Shown here: positions 46,921-59,748 of the stretch, in pieces
Position numbering within the stretch: the stretch's first letter is position 1
How the letters are laid out: each line of letters opens with the position of its first letter
Origin: Zarea fungicola
Taxonomy: Eukaryota > Ascomycota > Sordariomycetes > Hypocreales > Cordycipitaceae
Reading direction: 5' to 3'
Assembly (NCBI GenBank): GCA_900169235.1
Contig: FWCC01000350.1
Coordinates: forward strand, 410-64,409
DNA: 64,000 bases
Notes under the pieces: model-generated
Databases searched by the model: none
What the model saw: the letters and a program-made list of their open reading frames with translations, nothing else
Told to the model about the DNA's origin: nothing
Position numbers and translations under genes: made by a program

Positions 46921-47683
46921 TTAATAAACGCCATCGAAGAAGGTGTCCTGGAGTTCAACATCTTTGTATGTATCGATAAGGTGTAACAGAGACTTCCATT
47001 TCTCTGGCTGAAGTTGATCCACTATTTCGCGGAGCGATATGTCTGTCTTATCCTGAATTCTCCCATCTAGACATTGAGAAGGTAACTGAACCCTTGGACT
47101 ATTGTCCATTGGGTTGGTTGCCTCAAGAAATGAAGCGCATGCTTCAATACCATGGCATGCAATTTCGTGCCTGCTAACTGTGTGAATAGCGAAGGACAAT
47201 ATCCTTGCAACCTTGGCAGGTCCGAGCCAGTGCGTTGAGATAAAGTTTCGTATAAGCAGGTGTTCTGTATAATCCCAGATTGGAAAACCTGTAGGCCAAA
47301 TCGATCTCTGGAAGGAAAGAGACGCAAAAAGTAATATAAAAATCTCTGACCACCGTCCTATTGCCAATGGGTAGCCTCTCGTATCCAGAGTTGCAATACC
47401 CTCCCCTAACTGTATATTGTCTCTTGAAAAGAGGTCACGCAACTCCCGAACGCACACCCATCGCCGCCGTCGGTTATATCTTAGAGGAAGCGGTACTGCC
47501 AACGGGGGCGACCTATAGGGTAAATTAAGCATCTGCAATTCTGCAGCCAGCTTGGACACTCGACAAAAATTATAAACATCCACATTGGATCCATCCTGAT
47601 TTTTATATCACTTTCCAGTGCCCATTGGATGTATTCATACAAGTTGATACGAATTGCCATGCCGAGAACCGAAGCGAGACTGC
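46921..47683 (-). pseudogene. frameshifted C-terminal tail of the PNP-NACHT NLR
   Basis: After the NACHT gene's stop at 47684 the protein-like sequence continues in other frames. The frame changes once near 47705 (from ...FNHPA to DILYSFGVSSLASVLGMAI) and again near 47600, at a run of five A (ALESDIKI to DGSNVDVYNFCRVSKLAAE), then stays open to a stop at 46921. Each change corresponds to one missing base. The tail is about 260 residues in all and reads naturally through each segment. Either the gene is decaying or the assembly has two single-base deletions; the A-run makes an error plausible for the second. Confidence 0.6.
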
Positions 47684-50600
47684 TTACTCCAAAGGAGTAG
47701 AGTATATCGCCGGATGGTTGAATGCGCCCAGCCATGAAACAGAGCATGAAGCATTATCCCTGTCGGGTGACTCATGGCTGCCTGACAGTGGGCTTAGTTC
47801 ACTTGATTGCCCTTGCCATTTAGAATTGTGTCGTCGACGCCTACGTAGATGTGCTTGGGACTTTGCGTGTTCTAGCCTATCGAGTAGAACAAGGATTTTG
47901 TTTGCGTGGGGTTGCTGGAGCTGACGGAGGCGAAGAATATTACCAATGTGACCCATGGAATGCATGAGAAACTCTGCAGCGGGCAAATGATCCGTGTGTC
48001 GTGCGCTGGTCTCTGATATATGCATAGTGATAATTGCGCAGGCTATATCAATATCTCCAAAACCGTGTTCTCGTGCTCTCGCTGGCAATATCGAGATCAG
48101 GAATTCCGGAATAGAACGGTGGCTAAATTGTAACAACTTGTGTGTTTTACTTTCAGGTCCTACCACAACGTCAATGTGGGCATATTTTTCCATATTCTGC
48201 TCCAACACGTCGTCGTGATAACTTTCTGACACCTCGAGGAGCCCGCGGCATAGCTTATTTATTGTGAGCTCAGTCTTTTCGCAACGGATCTCGTACTCCT
48301 CTTGGGGCTGCAATGAGATAGACACAAGACGCATCAGGCGATTTCGAAAATCTTCAATCCCGTGACTATTTTCAAGTGCATCACAAATAATGCCGAGTCC
48401 AAATGCTGGCATAGCGGGTTGCCAGTAATGAGACGAAAAGGCTGAGCGTTCAAATCCGCTTTGCAATTCGTATGGAAATTTGCCCTCATCGCTGAGATGA
48501 TGACCGAGTAAACGAAGTCCCATTGAAAAAATAAAATGGGCGGCCAAACGGTTGTGCTTTGGTACTGAATCAAATATCTGACGGAGAAAATCGTCTAGTT
48601 CCCGCGGCGCAGCCTGGATTATCCGTCCAAGGGAAGCCAAGGTAGCGTTGCCGAACGCAAGCTCTTCCTCTATCTGGTTTAGTACGAGTTTAACCCATAG
48701 AAACATGCCAGATGCTTCTTCGGTAATTTCGCTGACAATAATCATGCATTCCTCGGGTTGAAGCATCTTTAGCTGTTGAGAGCCTTGATTTTCCGCCAGA
48801 GACGACACCATATCATAAATGTCCCCCTTCGTGAAATCCTGCAAGCGTATTTGATGCGACATATGGAAAGTCTTCATGATTGCATATTCTTCGCGGCTCG
48901 AAACACACAATTTTAGGAACGGCACATGTTCGTTGCCAGAGGCAGCAGCTGACGGAGCTGCCTCCGTCCAGCGAAGAAGCTCCTCTGCCAGTTTAAATGT
49001 TGGCTCATGCCCGGAGAATTCGTCAAGTCCGTCAATGAAGAGACATACCCTGAAGGCACTGCGGATATGTTGGTCGCTGCCAAGTCGTTTGAAGGCTGCC
49101 CGAACCTCGTCGACTGTGATATCTTGAGTGAAGCAAGTTCGCAAATCTTGAGAGGAGTTTCTGACTTTCTCCCACAAGTCAGGGAATAAGTGCTTTGTGA
49201 GCTGGTGGCTATCAACACACATGTCGTAGAGTAATCCGTGAAGAAGGCCACGCGAGGATTTTTGATGCTCCGACCCATACCGCCAGAAGAAGAACTTTGA
49301 GAACACCAGCTGTTTAGCCGCCGACCTAGCCCATACTTGAAAATGCTGTTGAACTCGATCATCGTTTGCCAGGAATTTGAGAAGCGTTGACTTTCCGGAG
49401 CCTGGCTTACCAGCGATGTGGAACACGCCAGACCCATATTGGAGCCAGTTTACAAACTCGGTATAGGAAGATGCAGATGACGCACTGCCGCAGTCCTCGT
49501 TTGTGATAGAAATAAAGTCCCCCGTAGGAGAGGAACTGCGCTTTGGTGATGAATTGGATTCAATCTCTGACATTGAGGCTGTCTCCTCGGCTGTAACAGG
49601 ACCAAGCATCCACTCAAAAGTTTTTCTATGGCGCTCGCTAATTTCGTCTTCACGCTGGTGTAAACTTGGTGGCCGAAGATTGCGCATTATGACACTGTGA
49701 ATAACTTCTTCTTCTGCCACCCCACTTGCTGCGGTGAGCTTCTCTATGTGAGTGAGAACGTCTTTCCGATATTCACGGCTTCCATCTATTAACATGTCAA
49801 GTTTTTTGGACACTTTATTCAAATTCCAGTTAGTTTAATGTTCAGATGATATGGTTTGTTTAATACAGTTCAGCTTACTATCATCGAGACGCTCGGCAAG
49901 CTTCATTTCTCTCTCGATCCTACCCGGAGGGATCTTCGCAAGAATGTCTTTTGCATATGCAGCCGCAGCCATTGCTGCATACCCCTGCCAATCATTATTT
50001 TTATGTGTGTCGGAGTAGTCGCATATTCCGCGGATAACTAGGCATGGAAAATGGTTCATTAGCCCACCGGCTTCCATCTCAATACAAAGAACACCTTTCT
50101 CTGTTGCAAGCCTATCTCTTAGCCTTGCGTCCTTCATTAGTTGGTTGGCGGATGCAATCAAGCCATAATGAATGACTAAGTAATCCTCATCGTCATTTCT
50201 TTTTAGTCGTTGTATAGTTCTTGACTCGTGATTGCTACAACTATCCGAACAAGACATCCCGTTTCCTTGATGAAGTACCTCTGACCTGTATAATTTGTCT
50301 GATTCAATATCAGGCCTACTATACAGTCTTACTAGGCGTCTCCTCTTTTCTAGCACGGCTTGGATTTTGCGATCAAGATTATGGCCGTTGAGCGTATGCT
50401 GTGTTTTGATAGCACTGACAGCTGTGCGCAATATAGCAGGCGGCTGATCCAAGAAACCCGTTTCCCGAAACTCTTGATCCTGTATAGTTTTGCCGAAGTC
50501 GTACTGGAGCACACCCCCACGGCCGCCTTGAGGTGTGCTCACAACAATATCACCGAGTCGAATATCATGTTTTGTGGTGGGAGCACCACCACCAACTCCA

Positions 50601-50914
50601 ACCATTAGACCAATCCGGACGCTAGGGAAACTGTGTAGCATATCGCGGGAAACGGTCGCCGCGGATGCTGTCCCATATTCTCCATCCGGAAGAGCAGCAA
50701 TGACAACGTTGTGGTTCCCAATCCTTCCAAGGGTATAGGCATTATTGTCATGGTCTGCAATGCAGTCCGGGCCAGCGTACTCCTCATCAAGGAACGCGCA
50801 GGCGGCGACGTGCTCGACATTGATGGCGCAGATCCAGCCGACGGTGTAGTCATTATTAGAGAGCTGTCGTGGAGCAGCTTGCTGGCTGCTACCGGCACCG
50901 TCAAGGAAGGACAT
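47684..50914 (-). CDS. fungal NLR: PNP_UDP - NACHT, C-terminus shortened
   Basis: Exons 50914-49879 and 49812-47684 (intron 66 nt, GTAAGC donor, ACTAAC branch, AAAG acceptor) give 1054 aa. The start is ATG 50914; the frame upstream has only TTG. Residues 20-330 are a PNP_UDP-type domain (YTVGWICAINVEHVAA, DGEYGTASAA, GLMVGVGGGAPT, the EME motif at 279-281, then RGICDYSD). The NACHT NTPase follows, with WLQYGSGVFHIAGKPGSGKST (P-loop 480-488), Walker B LFIDGLDEF at 603-611, and FLKLCVSSREE and EASGMFLWVKLVLNQI, classic for fungal NACHT receptors. A helical region follows. The last residues before the stop are out of frame with the continuing tail (see 46921-47683). The core enzyme and NTPase look intact, so it may act without its sensor end. 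It lies about 530 bp downstream of the NRPS-PKS stop, in the same orientation. Confidence 0.82.
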
Positions 50915-51448
50915 GCCAGCGACTAGTGTAATGCGCGCAAGCCTTTCGTTTTCCGTGGACAAGGATACAAGTATGCTGAAGGCTGTAAATATACCCCGCT
51001 CTCAACCTGCGACAGCTGCGGGATTGTCACATTACTTTGTGATGCGCTGGTCCAATCAAGGCCACTGCTAACCGAACGACAGGAAAATAAACCAATGTGC
51101 GCCTATTGCAGTGCTGGTGCACGTAGCTTTACCTGTGACGGCTGAGCATTTGCTACGTTCGAAGAATGAATCAAAGCGCATTGGGCCGAAGAGACCCGGC
51201 GAGCGGCCGAGGAGTAACACTGGCTGTTGTATATTATCAATTTTGCCAATGCCACTACTTTTTATTGCTGTATTTTCAACATTGAAACCGTTTACACTGA
51301 TTGGTCCTTTTATGTTTGGCCTGTGGGAAGGTTGATAAAGGACTGAAATCATATGCTTGAACTCAATCTATACCCCGTCTAAAACTATTGAAAAATACTT
51401 ATAAAATGAAACTCATATCTACAACTCGTGCCATACTTATTTACAATT
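50915..51448. other. spacer between NRPS-PKS and NLR genes
   Basis: About 530 bp holding the 3' end of the synthetase transcript and the promoter of the NLR, both on the minus strand. No coding frame of note. Confidence 0.6.
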
Positions 51449-54400
51449 TTACTCAACGGCATCCACACTGGCAAGAATGCAGTGTGCATTGATTCCACCA
51501 TATCCTAGCGCTGTCACACCAATGCGGTCGCCCCTCTCCAGCTTCAGCTGCGTGCGCAATGGTTGTGCGCTCGCCTTTGAAACCTCCATGAGTGCATTAC
51601 ACTCACCAAGCTGACGCATCGGGGGCACAATGCCCTTATTGACGGCTAGAGCCGCTTTAATGAGCGAAAACAGACCCGATGCTGCTTCGGAGTTGCCAAA
51701 GTTGCCCTTGTTCGAACCGACAAACGGCCTGCGCGACGACGGTGGCGAAACTGTGCCTTTGCTGTTATTGTGCAAGGCATTCTCGCGCGCCGCAAAAGCT
51801 CGCTCGAGGCCCTTGTACTCGAGAGCGTCGCCGACACTGGTGCCACTGCCGTGCATCTCGATGTAGCGGACGGACTGAGGGTGGACACCGGCATCCATCA
51901 GTGCGGCGCTGATCACTTTGGCCTGGCCGGAAGAGCTGGGCACGGTGAAACCAATTTTGTCTACGGCGCCGTCTGTGCCAATGGCATGGCCCTCGATGAC
52001 GGCGTAGATGCGGTCGCCGGCGGCCTTGGCTGCGCTCAGGGGTTTGATCACCACAGCCGCCACGCCATCTGCCGGCACAGACCCGTCTGATCGAGCATCC
52101 ATGGGACGACACTGGCCATTAATAGAGAATAACTTGCCCTCTGACGTCGCGTAGCCGCCGAGTTGGGGATAGGCAACCGAGACTCCGCCCACGAGCGCCG
52201 CCTCGCAGTCCCCGGCCTGCAGAGCATTGAGCGCCTGGTGCAGGGCAACGAGGCCAGACGCGCAGGCGGCATTGATGTCCATGCTCGGACCGGTGAGATT
52301 CAGTTTATATGCAGTTAGGGTCGACGCATTGGGATCCAGTACTGCTTTGAATCGGCGTTCAAATGTATCCAACGGCAGGGCTTCAGGTCCAGATTCGAGG
52401 TACGTGTTGGGAGCGATGCCAACAAAAGTACCAACGTTGGATCCGTCTACAGTTTTAACCTCAATGGATGCATCCTTGAGGGCTTGCTGGGCAGTCATCA
52501 AAAACATGCGCTTCTACGTGACCCTGTTAGTGTCCAATGCCCAACCTCGCCATGTGGCCATTCATTTGTTTTTACTTACTTGCGGGTCTAGGATCCGGAC
52601 CTCCTCGTCCGACATGTTCCAGAGGCTCCCTTGAAACTCTTCAATACCATTAATACTTCCGTATCGTGGAACAAATACTTCACCGTCTTCAAGGCCGGCG
52701 CTTTGTGCACCACTCCCATCGCTTGTGGTAATTCCATCTCGCTGCTCCATCACGAGCTGCCACATTTCATCCACAGAGTCGGCACCAGGGAAGCGCCCTG
52801 CCATTCCGACGATTGCGAAAAGGTTGTCTGCTGATGTTACCGACGTAGCAGCTGTAGAGGCAGCTGAAGACAGCGGGGTCTGCATTTGAAGCCTATGAAC
52901 AGAGACGTCGGATGCGCTGCTTGAGACGAAGCCGCTTTCTTGAAGAAGCTCTGAGAGACGCTGCGCTTGCCTGCGGATGGTTGGGTTGTAAAATACATCA
53001 AGCAGAGAGATCTTGGACTCCGGGTAAAGTGAGACAAGCTCCTTGTGTAATGAAGAGAGTAGAATGCTGTGTCCGCCAGCATTGTAGAATGTGACGTCGG
53101 GAGCTGGAGCCTCGCGGCATCCGAGACACTTCTGCCACAGCGATGTAATAGACGCCTCGAGACGACCGATTAGAGCTGTGTTGACTGCTTGGTTCTCGAT
53201 TTTACTGGGGCTGGTGTTCTTGAGTGTTGGTTGAGTAGCCTTGACGGTTTGGTTGATCCCCTTGCCGTGGAACTGGCGCAGTACTTCCTGGTGGTCCACC
53301 TTGCCATTTACATTGAGCGGTAGGCTGTTCACCGCCGAAATCTGGCTAGGCACCGAGTAGGATGGAAGATCTAGAGAAATGTTCTTGCGGATCCGGTCTC
53401 CCTCGAGCGTGTCAGGGCAAACAAAGGCGACCAACTGTTCGTCAACGACCTGCACGGAGACCATCATCACATCTGAGCAGTTATCGAGAATGCTCTTTTC
53501 GACCACTGGGAGGTCTATGCGGAAGCCTCGGAGCTTGATTTCGCGGTTATTCATCCGACCGAGAATGTGAAGCTTCCCGTCAGCATTAATGAGACCACGA
53601 TCGCCAGACCGATACATTCTCGTGGTTCTGCCAGCATGTTCGATGGTGTGAAACTTTCCAGCAGTCAACTCGGGTTGACCTCTGTATCCACGGGACACCT
53701 GAGGGCCAACGATGCAGATTTCTCCAATCTCATCAGGGCCGAGAGCTTCTTGGGAGTCTTCTGGGCAGATCAAGAGCGACATGGTTGTGTTCGCTACTCC
53801 AATATTCGAGGGATTGGGAAGCTTTTCAGAATCTGGAGCAACCAGCGCGGTTGCGCAGATTACGGTTGTTTCTGTCGGACCATAAGCATGGATGAGGTGT
53901 AACTTGTTACTCCACTTGCTCAGCAACCCGGCTGATGATGCCTCGCCACCGACAGACAGCATTCGTAGTGATGGCAATCTTCGGTTGTCCGCGAGTGTGG
54001 ACAGCACGGACGGAGTGGTGTGAAAAAAGTTAATCTTGTTGCGGTCAATCATGTCTGCGAGGTAGTCTCCCACCAGGAGCGACGGGTGCTGAACGAAGCA
54101 GAGTGTTGCTCCGAAGGACAGTGTAACCGCCCACTCCAAGACGGATGCATCAAACGCAAAAGGAGCGAATTGGAGGACACGCGATCCCAAGCCAACCTTG
54201 ACAACGTCGCGGGTTGAGCTGACGTAACTGCTCAAGTTCTGATGCTCAACCATGATAGCCTTGGGCTGGCCTGTAGATCCAGAAGTAAAGATGATGTAGG
54301 CAAGGTCCGTGGGCTTTGCATCAGAGACAGCCTGCGGCCGGAGACCGGATGGAATGTCTGAATCCGCCCAGACACTTACAGATTTTGGCGTGGATGCACA

Positions 54401-56276
54401 TTCTGCATAGTAAGCTTCGTCAAATGAGTCGGATACAAAGAGCTTGGCCTCAGCAACTCGCAGAATGGCTTGTTTCCTGGCCAAGGGAAGGTTCTGGTCG
54501 AGAACCACATAGCACGCCCCAGCCTTCAGAATGCCGAGGATCCATCCAACCAGGTTAAAAGAGGGCCCGATATGGAGAACAACAACATCGTTTGCGCCGA
54601 CCCCAAGGGTCTGGAGATGGACGGCTTTGCGATCAGACGACTCGTCCAATTCTCCATAAGTCATCGAAGTATCGTCTTCTCCAGAGCATAAGGCGATTTC
54701 ACGTGGCTGAGCAGCGGCGCGGCTGTGAATCCAGTCCGTTACACGCTCAGAGGTAACACGATCAACATCTTCAATGCTAGGTCCGCCAGAGAGCGTCGCA
54801 ATTGGACGTGTCTCAAGATAAGACAGCGATGACAGTTTGAAGTCGCTAGTCTGTTGAGAGAGCTGGACAGTGTGCATGAAATCAGCTCGGACCATATCCA
54901 GCGCCGCCCCATCAAAAACTGCCGGATCACTGATAACGCCAAGAGATACACCATCAGCATGTTCTAGGAAGCAAAAGAACAGATCCCACACGCCATTGAC
55001 AGGGTACAAGGTGCAGCGATCATCGGCCAACTTGGGGCTCAACGTGACGGCAACCTTGCTGGCTGCGGTGGCGCCATCACCCCCAGTCTCCTGGAGCAGC
55101 GCCTCGGCCAATGTCATGAACGGTAGCATTTCATTCTTCTTGGCCTGTGAGACATTTTTGCCGACAAGCGCTACCAGTTGGGCAAAAGTGCCGCCACGCT
55201 GCAGGAGCTGCGACAGGGGCTGCCGGATGGGCATGGTGTTGGCCAGGTGCGACACGCACCCCGCAAACTTGGCCTCGCGCGCACCAAAGGCAACCTGCAA
55301 GATGCCATCGTGATGCGGTGCCGGCTTCGAGTGTCCAGCCATGACCAGGCCGATTGCTGACACGGCGACACGGAACCACGAGGTGCGGTAGAGCTTGGAC
55401 CATGCCGCCAGCGTTTCGTTGGGGAAGAAGGCCCAAGTACTCATCTGACGGTAATCCCGGCCTGCGCACGGTGTGCCTGTCATGGCGTGCTTCCAGTCAT
55501 ATGGCTTTGTGTTGGCAACCTGCGACAGCCAAAAGGCCTTTGCGCTCTCCGCTTCCGGAGAACGAAGATATGCGTTCTGGCGCTGCACGAATTCGCCGTA
55601 GGACGGGGACGCGAGACTCGTCGGCGCTGCCGTTGTTTCTACGGAGGCTAGTTCCAGAAACTCACGGGAGAGATGGCTCATGCTGGAGCCATCGACTGCA
55701 ATGTGGTGCCCTACCGCATACACAGTAAACGCCGATTCAGGGCTACCGTTGATGACAGTGAGGTTTTGATGCACAACCCATCGTACAGGGAATTCACTCG
55801 ACAAATCAATACTGCGCCGCAGGGCTTGCTGTAGTCTTTTGTCGTCAACAACGATTTCAATGTTTTGGAAACAGCTTTCTGGATCGTGGACAGCCATATA
55901 CGATTGTGAAGTTTGCTGGGCCGTCTCATCCATGTGAAAGGTAGTTCGTAGCATGTCATGTTTATAGCCCAATCCATGTATATCTATCATCCAAAAAGTT
56001 AGTTGGGCGCCTGCGAGATCTTTGGTCTCTAAGAGATGGACGAGTCTTACTCTTCATAATGCTTTCTAATGTGAGCTTGGAGCTTGTCAAGTCAACCTTC
56101 AACGTTAACAAGTAATGCGTGGCCCATGGCTGTCGGAGGTAGTCAACCCATAGGACCTCTTGAACTTTGGATAGAGGAACTACTGATGATAAATTTCCAT
56201 TGGGGTGAGATAGAGGCAGCTGTTCCTGTGATGGTGGAACTGGCCCAGTGATGAATGGCATATGATTAATAGCCAT
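51449..56276 (-). CDS. TAS1: NRPS-PKS hybrid, tenuazonic acid synthetase (TAS1)-like
   Basis: Exons 56276-56051, 55983-52580 and 52513-51449 (introns 67 and 66 nt) give 1564 aa, ordered C-A-PCP-KS. The condensation domain holds HHIAVDG at 168-174. The adenylation domain has FTSGSTGQPK at 641-650 and AYGPTE at 775-780. Its specificity positions, read by alignment with GrsA, are D687, A688, L691, H730, S752, G754, A775, V783, I784 and K970. The carrier Ser is S1048 in AGGHS. The terminal ketosynthase starts at about 1129 (AIVGMAGRFPG) and has Cys1294 (AACASG), His1431 (EMHGSGT) and Asn1484 (NFGNSEAASG) where ordinary ketosynthases have a second His. In TAS1 this KS cyclises an N-acetoacetyl-aminoacyl intermediate to a tetramic acid; the amino acid used here cannot be assigned. 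There is no AT, ACP, KR or reductive release domain, as in TAS1. Confidence 0.92.
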
Positions 56277-59200
56277 TGTGAGTCAAGAGCGACTATGGTT
56301 GATATTGAGGATGGAGGAGAATGTGTTTGGCGCCGAGATCAAGCACAAGAGAATTGGTTCTATAAATAGTTGGTATAAATATCGATGAAACGGCTAGATG
56401 TTTGCCCCGAGTTGTTGAGACTCTATTGTGATGCTCCTCCGCGGAGTAAAGTTGAGTTAGCAAGGCAAGAGGGCCGGCCCAGTCCACCACGATGGAGCCT
56501 GGAGATGCTGACAGGAACTATTGAAAGCCGGTGAAGAAAAGATAACCACAGGTCATTTTCTAAGCCATATTTAGTTACACCTCGGGTTGCCCCTCCAAAA
56601 TAAACGGACAGGTTGCTCTGGTCACGAGCTGGCAGGCAGTACTAAGTGTCTCCAGGCTTCTGATATGTGTGAGAAACAGTAAACAGAATCAGCGACAGGT
56701 AGAAAGTGCATAATCTACACTAATCAACTACCTGTAAGCATTGGTTCTTTTGCTTCCATACTGGGGATGCCTTGAACAAATTAACGACTACCAGTCAGAA
56801 TCAATGCTTCGGCCGGGTTCATCCAGAGGCAGCTGACTTCTCGGATCAGCGGCTGTAGATGGTCCACATTCGTTTCGGCTTCTCCGTATGTAGGCAATAC
56901 GGAAAATGAAAACAAGTAATTTGCCAGGGATTATAGTTATTGTTCGGACCCATTGTTGCGCGTGGTGCAAGTCAAGGAGGGGTGGTTAGCAGAGCCTTGT
57001 AAGCCGTTTAGTAACTATGGGACAAAAAGATAATCCTAAAACTATAGTTAAAGCCCTCAAGCTAAAAAAATAATTCAAATACAAAACTCAGCTAATCGGT
57101 GTTTCCACTTTTGCCAAGACGAGGGATCTATTTAACGGATGGATCTGCGTAGGCTCGGGTCGCGCAGCCGGGGTACCCTTGGACTAACTCGCTGGACCAT
57201 CGTTACTTGCGTTGTTATTCGAAAGTTCGGCCCGTTCTTGATTACACCGACCACCTAGCTTCGTAGCTCGTCTCGCATAGGCGCGGAACCCGGCCGGGAT
57301 ATGCGCCTCTATTCGGTAAGGGGAGTCATCATCCGTCCGAATGCCTAAATTGGTGCTAACCAACAACGACTAATGTTCTATATGGAGGCCCACAACTAAA
57401 CGCATTGTTACCAGTAAAAATTTGACCGCGGGCGGAAGCCGGCCAAGAAAAAGCCACAGATCATACCGCCTCCAAGCGAAAGCCGGTATGGCAGATCCTC
57501 ACGGCCTACAGTCCTCATCGAGAGGCCAAAGCCGGCCGTTCATGTAAGCAACTTGTGATCCATGATCCATGCAGACGACTAGGGAATGGGATTAGGCAAA
57601 AATGAAAGTAAACGCACAGTTGCGACAGGGAAACGCGAAATGTTTGAAATGCTTGTAATTCGGCTAACTAGTGCAGCTCGGCAAGGGCCGCCCGCCGGAC
57701 CCTGCTGCGGTCAGCGACGCGCATGAATACAACCTGTCGGGTTTGGATCTGCTTCATTGTTTCGCATCAAAACTTGAATGGGATTCGCAACAGCTGTGAG
57801 CCTTGCTGTCATCAGCCCTTATCTGCTGCAGTGTAAAAGTTTTTCCTCGGATTTAGACTCCGCTCATAAAAATATCTGCATAGGCGACGCCTCAGTGGAT
57901 TGCATTTCCCTGAATGGTAGAAGTGGGAGGGGCTTTTCGGTGCATATGACTTGATAAGTCAGAAAGGAAGTAAGTAAGACCCGTTCGGCAATTCTTTCAA
58001 GCGGATACGGCAGTGAGAGAAATGCTCAACCCACTAGTTACCCACAACTTTGATGGCAAAGCAATTTATCCCTGCAATGCTATGCTTGTGCTGTATTAGT
58101 TAGGGGGGCCGAACTGACGCAACTTCTGCCCGTTTCATGATTGAGAATGTAACCGAAGTAATGCACGCAACATGACAAATAAACTGCTAAACGCTATTGG
58201 CTCCATTATTGCGTATGTTCTTCGGGAAACAGCCAATACAAGCTCTGCTTGGCTGATCGCATTGCCAAGCTAGTAGGGTACAGGACCAGTATTTGGCTTT
58301 GATTCAGGTCAGGAGATAACACATTAAGACTCGCCCGGGAGATATTTACAACATTAAATCCCGATAGGTTTTGTTTGATGTTTTTTTTTAGTTAATTGTG
58401 CGGGTTTATCCCCAATTTTAAGCACCAGGTTAGATACTCCCTGCATCAAAGGAAGCGACACGACAGAGCCTGTCCTTGTAGCCTACGCCTTGAAGATCTG
58501 TGGATCACCTCTATACGGACAGTATTACGATTCCTAATGGCGAATTGCGAAGCCTATCTCAGTCAGATCAAACTAGCCGGGCGAATGTATCCAGTCCTAT
58601 CCACACTCCTGGGCTCCGACGCGAGTGAGAATTTTTCATCACATATCCCCGTCTTGGAGGTAATTTGATAGGAGGGGCTTGCCAACCTTGCTGTTAGTTT
58701 TATTAATTCACATGGATAAGAGTTCACTATAATGTTCATATTATCCATCTTTCGGTTTAAATAGGCCTCCTCGCAGGAAGACGGGAGGAAGAGTACCGCG
58801 TCACTGCCAGATCATACACAAGGACTACTAGGCTCTTTAGCGCTTTACAAAGTTGAGAACTACTTTTTCATATTAAAATTCTTGCCAATTCATTCATGTT
58901 ACTAAGACGGAGATGTAAGCCATCGATCTGGTGTCAAAAATATTACAAGCTAGTCGCCATGGCAGTACGTCGTAGGCAATGCTCTTTGCAAAAGCGTAAC
59001 AGATTCCCTGAGTTGTTACGGACAACAAGGTCGTCTCAGGCGAAGCTTGGCTGACCAGAATCGGTACTTTCCAAGCGAGGCTTACGGCCTTCTCCACCCC
59101 TTTGCCGCCGCTCATGTTACGCCCCGAGGAACAGCCATCAGTTTTAAAGTACGCGCTTCTCTCATCTAGCGCAGTTTCTAATTAAATCAGTTAACATCTG

Positions 59201-59748
59201 CTTTTTATTTACTCTTGTTATACAAAGACGACGCCTTCCACATCCATGCATCTACAGCCAAAGCTTCGGCTTGGCCAATACGCGCGTGAGGAAGTTGGAA
59301 CAGGTAGATACCACGGTTCCCGGTGCTGTCATTTAGGCAGAATGTACTACGAAACGGATATTACGCAACCAGCACATTCAATTTATATGACGGTATGCAA
59401 ATCAGTGGCCGAGTTGTGCCAAAACTACTGCTGACTTGCGACGTGGCTGTAGATGGGTCAGCGTATATGCGGTGAAGTTGTTTCTGGTGCCTTATTACAG
59501 AAGGTATCAGGTACAGATAGCTACCACAAAACCAAGCTCAGCTAAGCTCAGATGGCTGCCCGTTAGTTGGGGCACGGCTGAAAGATTCCGTAACTGTCCT
59601 ACATGTATACGGCTTAGGTAGGCGAAGCTGTCTTGGCCGTTCAATTTGCACGCCTTTGAATCTCCCCCTTTTAGCAGAGAACAAGGACAGCTCTATTCTT
59701 ATAAATTTTCAGGTATAAATATTAACGAAGCCCAATGCAGTAGTTCGA
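56277..59748. other. 3.5 kb intergenic gap inside the putative cluster
   Basis: The promoter of the synthetase lies at the left (TATAAATA words near 56360-56380, readable mainly on the opposite strand). Frames are under 95 codons and unlike protein. AAGCCGG-containing words recur (56522, 57437, 57480, 57530), perhaps a decayed repeat. No transcription factor or other enzyme was recognised. Confidence 0.5.

Noticed and set aside
56340..56400. TATA-like words before the synthetase gene
   Set aside because: They read TATAAATA on the plus strand, while the gene is on the minus strand, so orientation does not support a promoter call.
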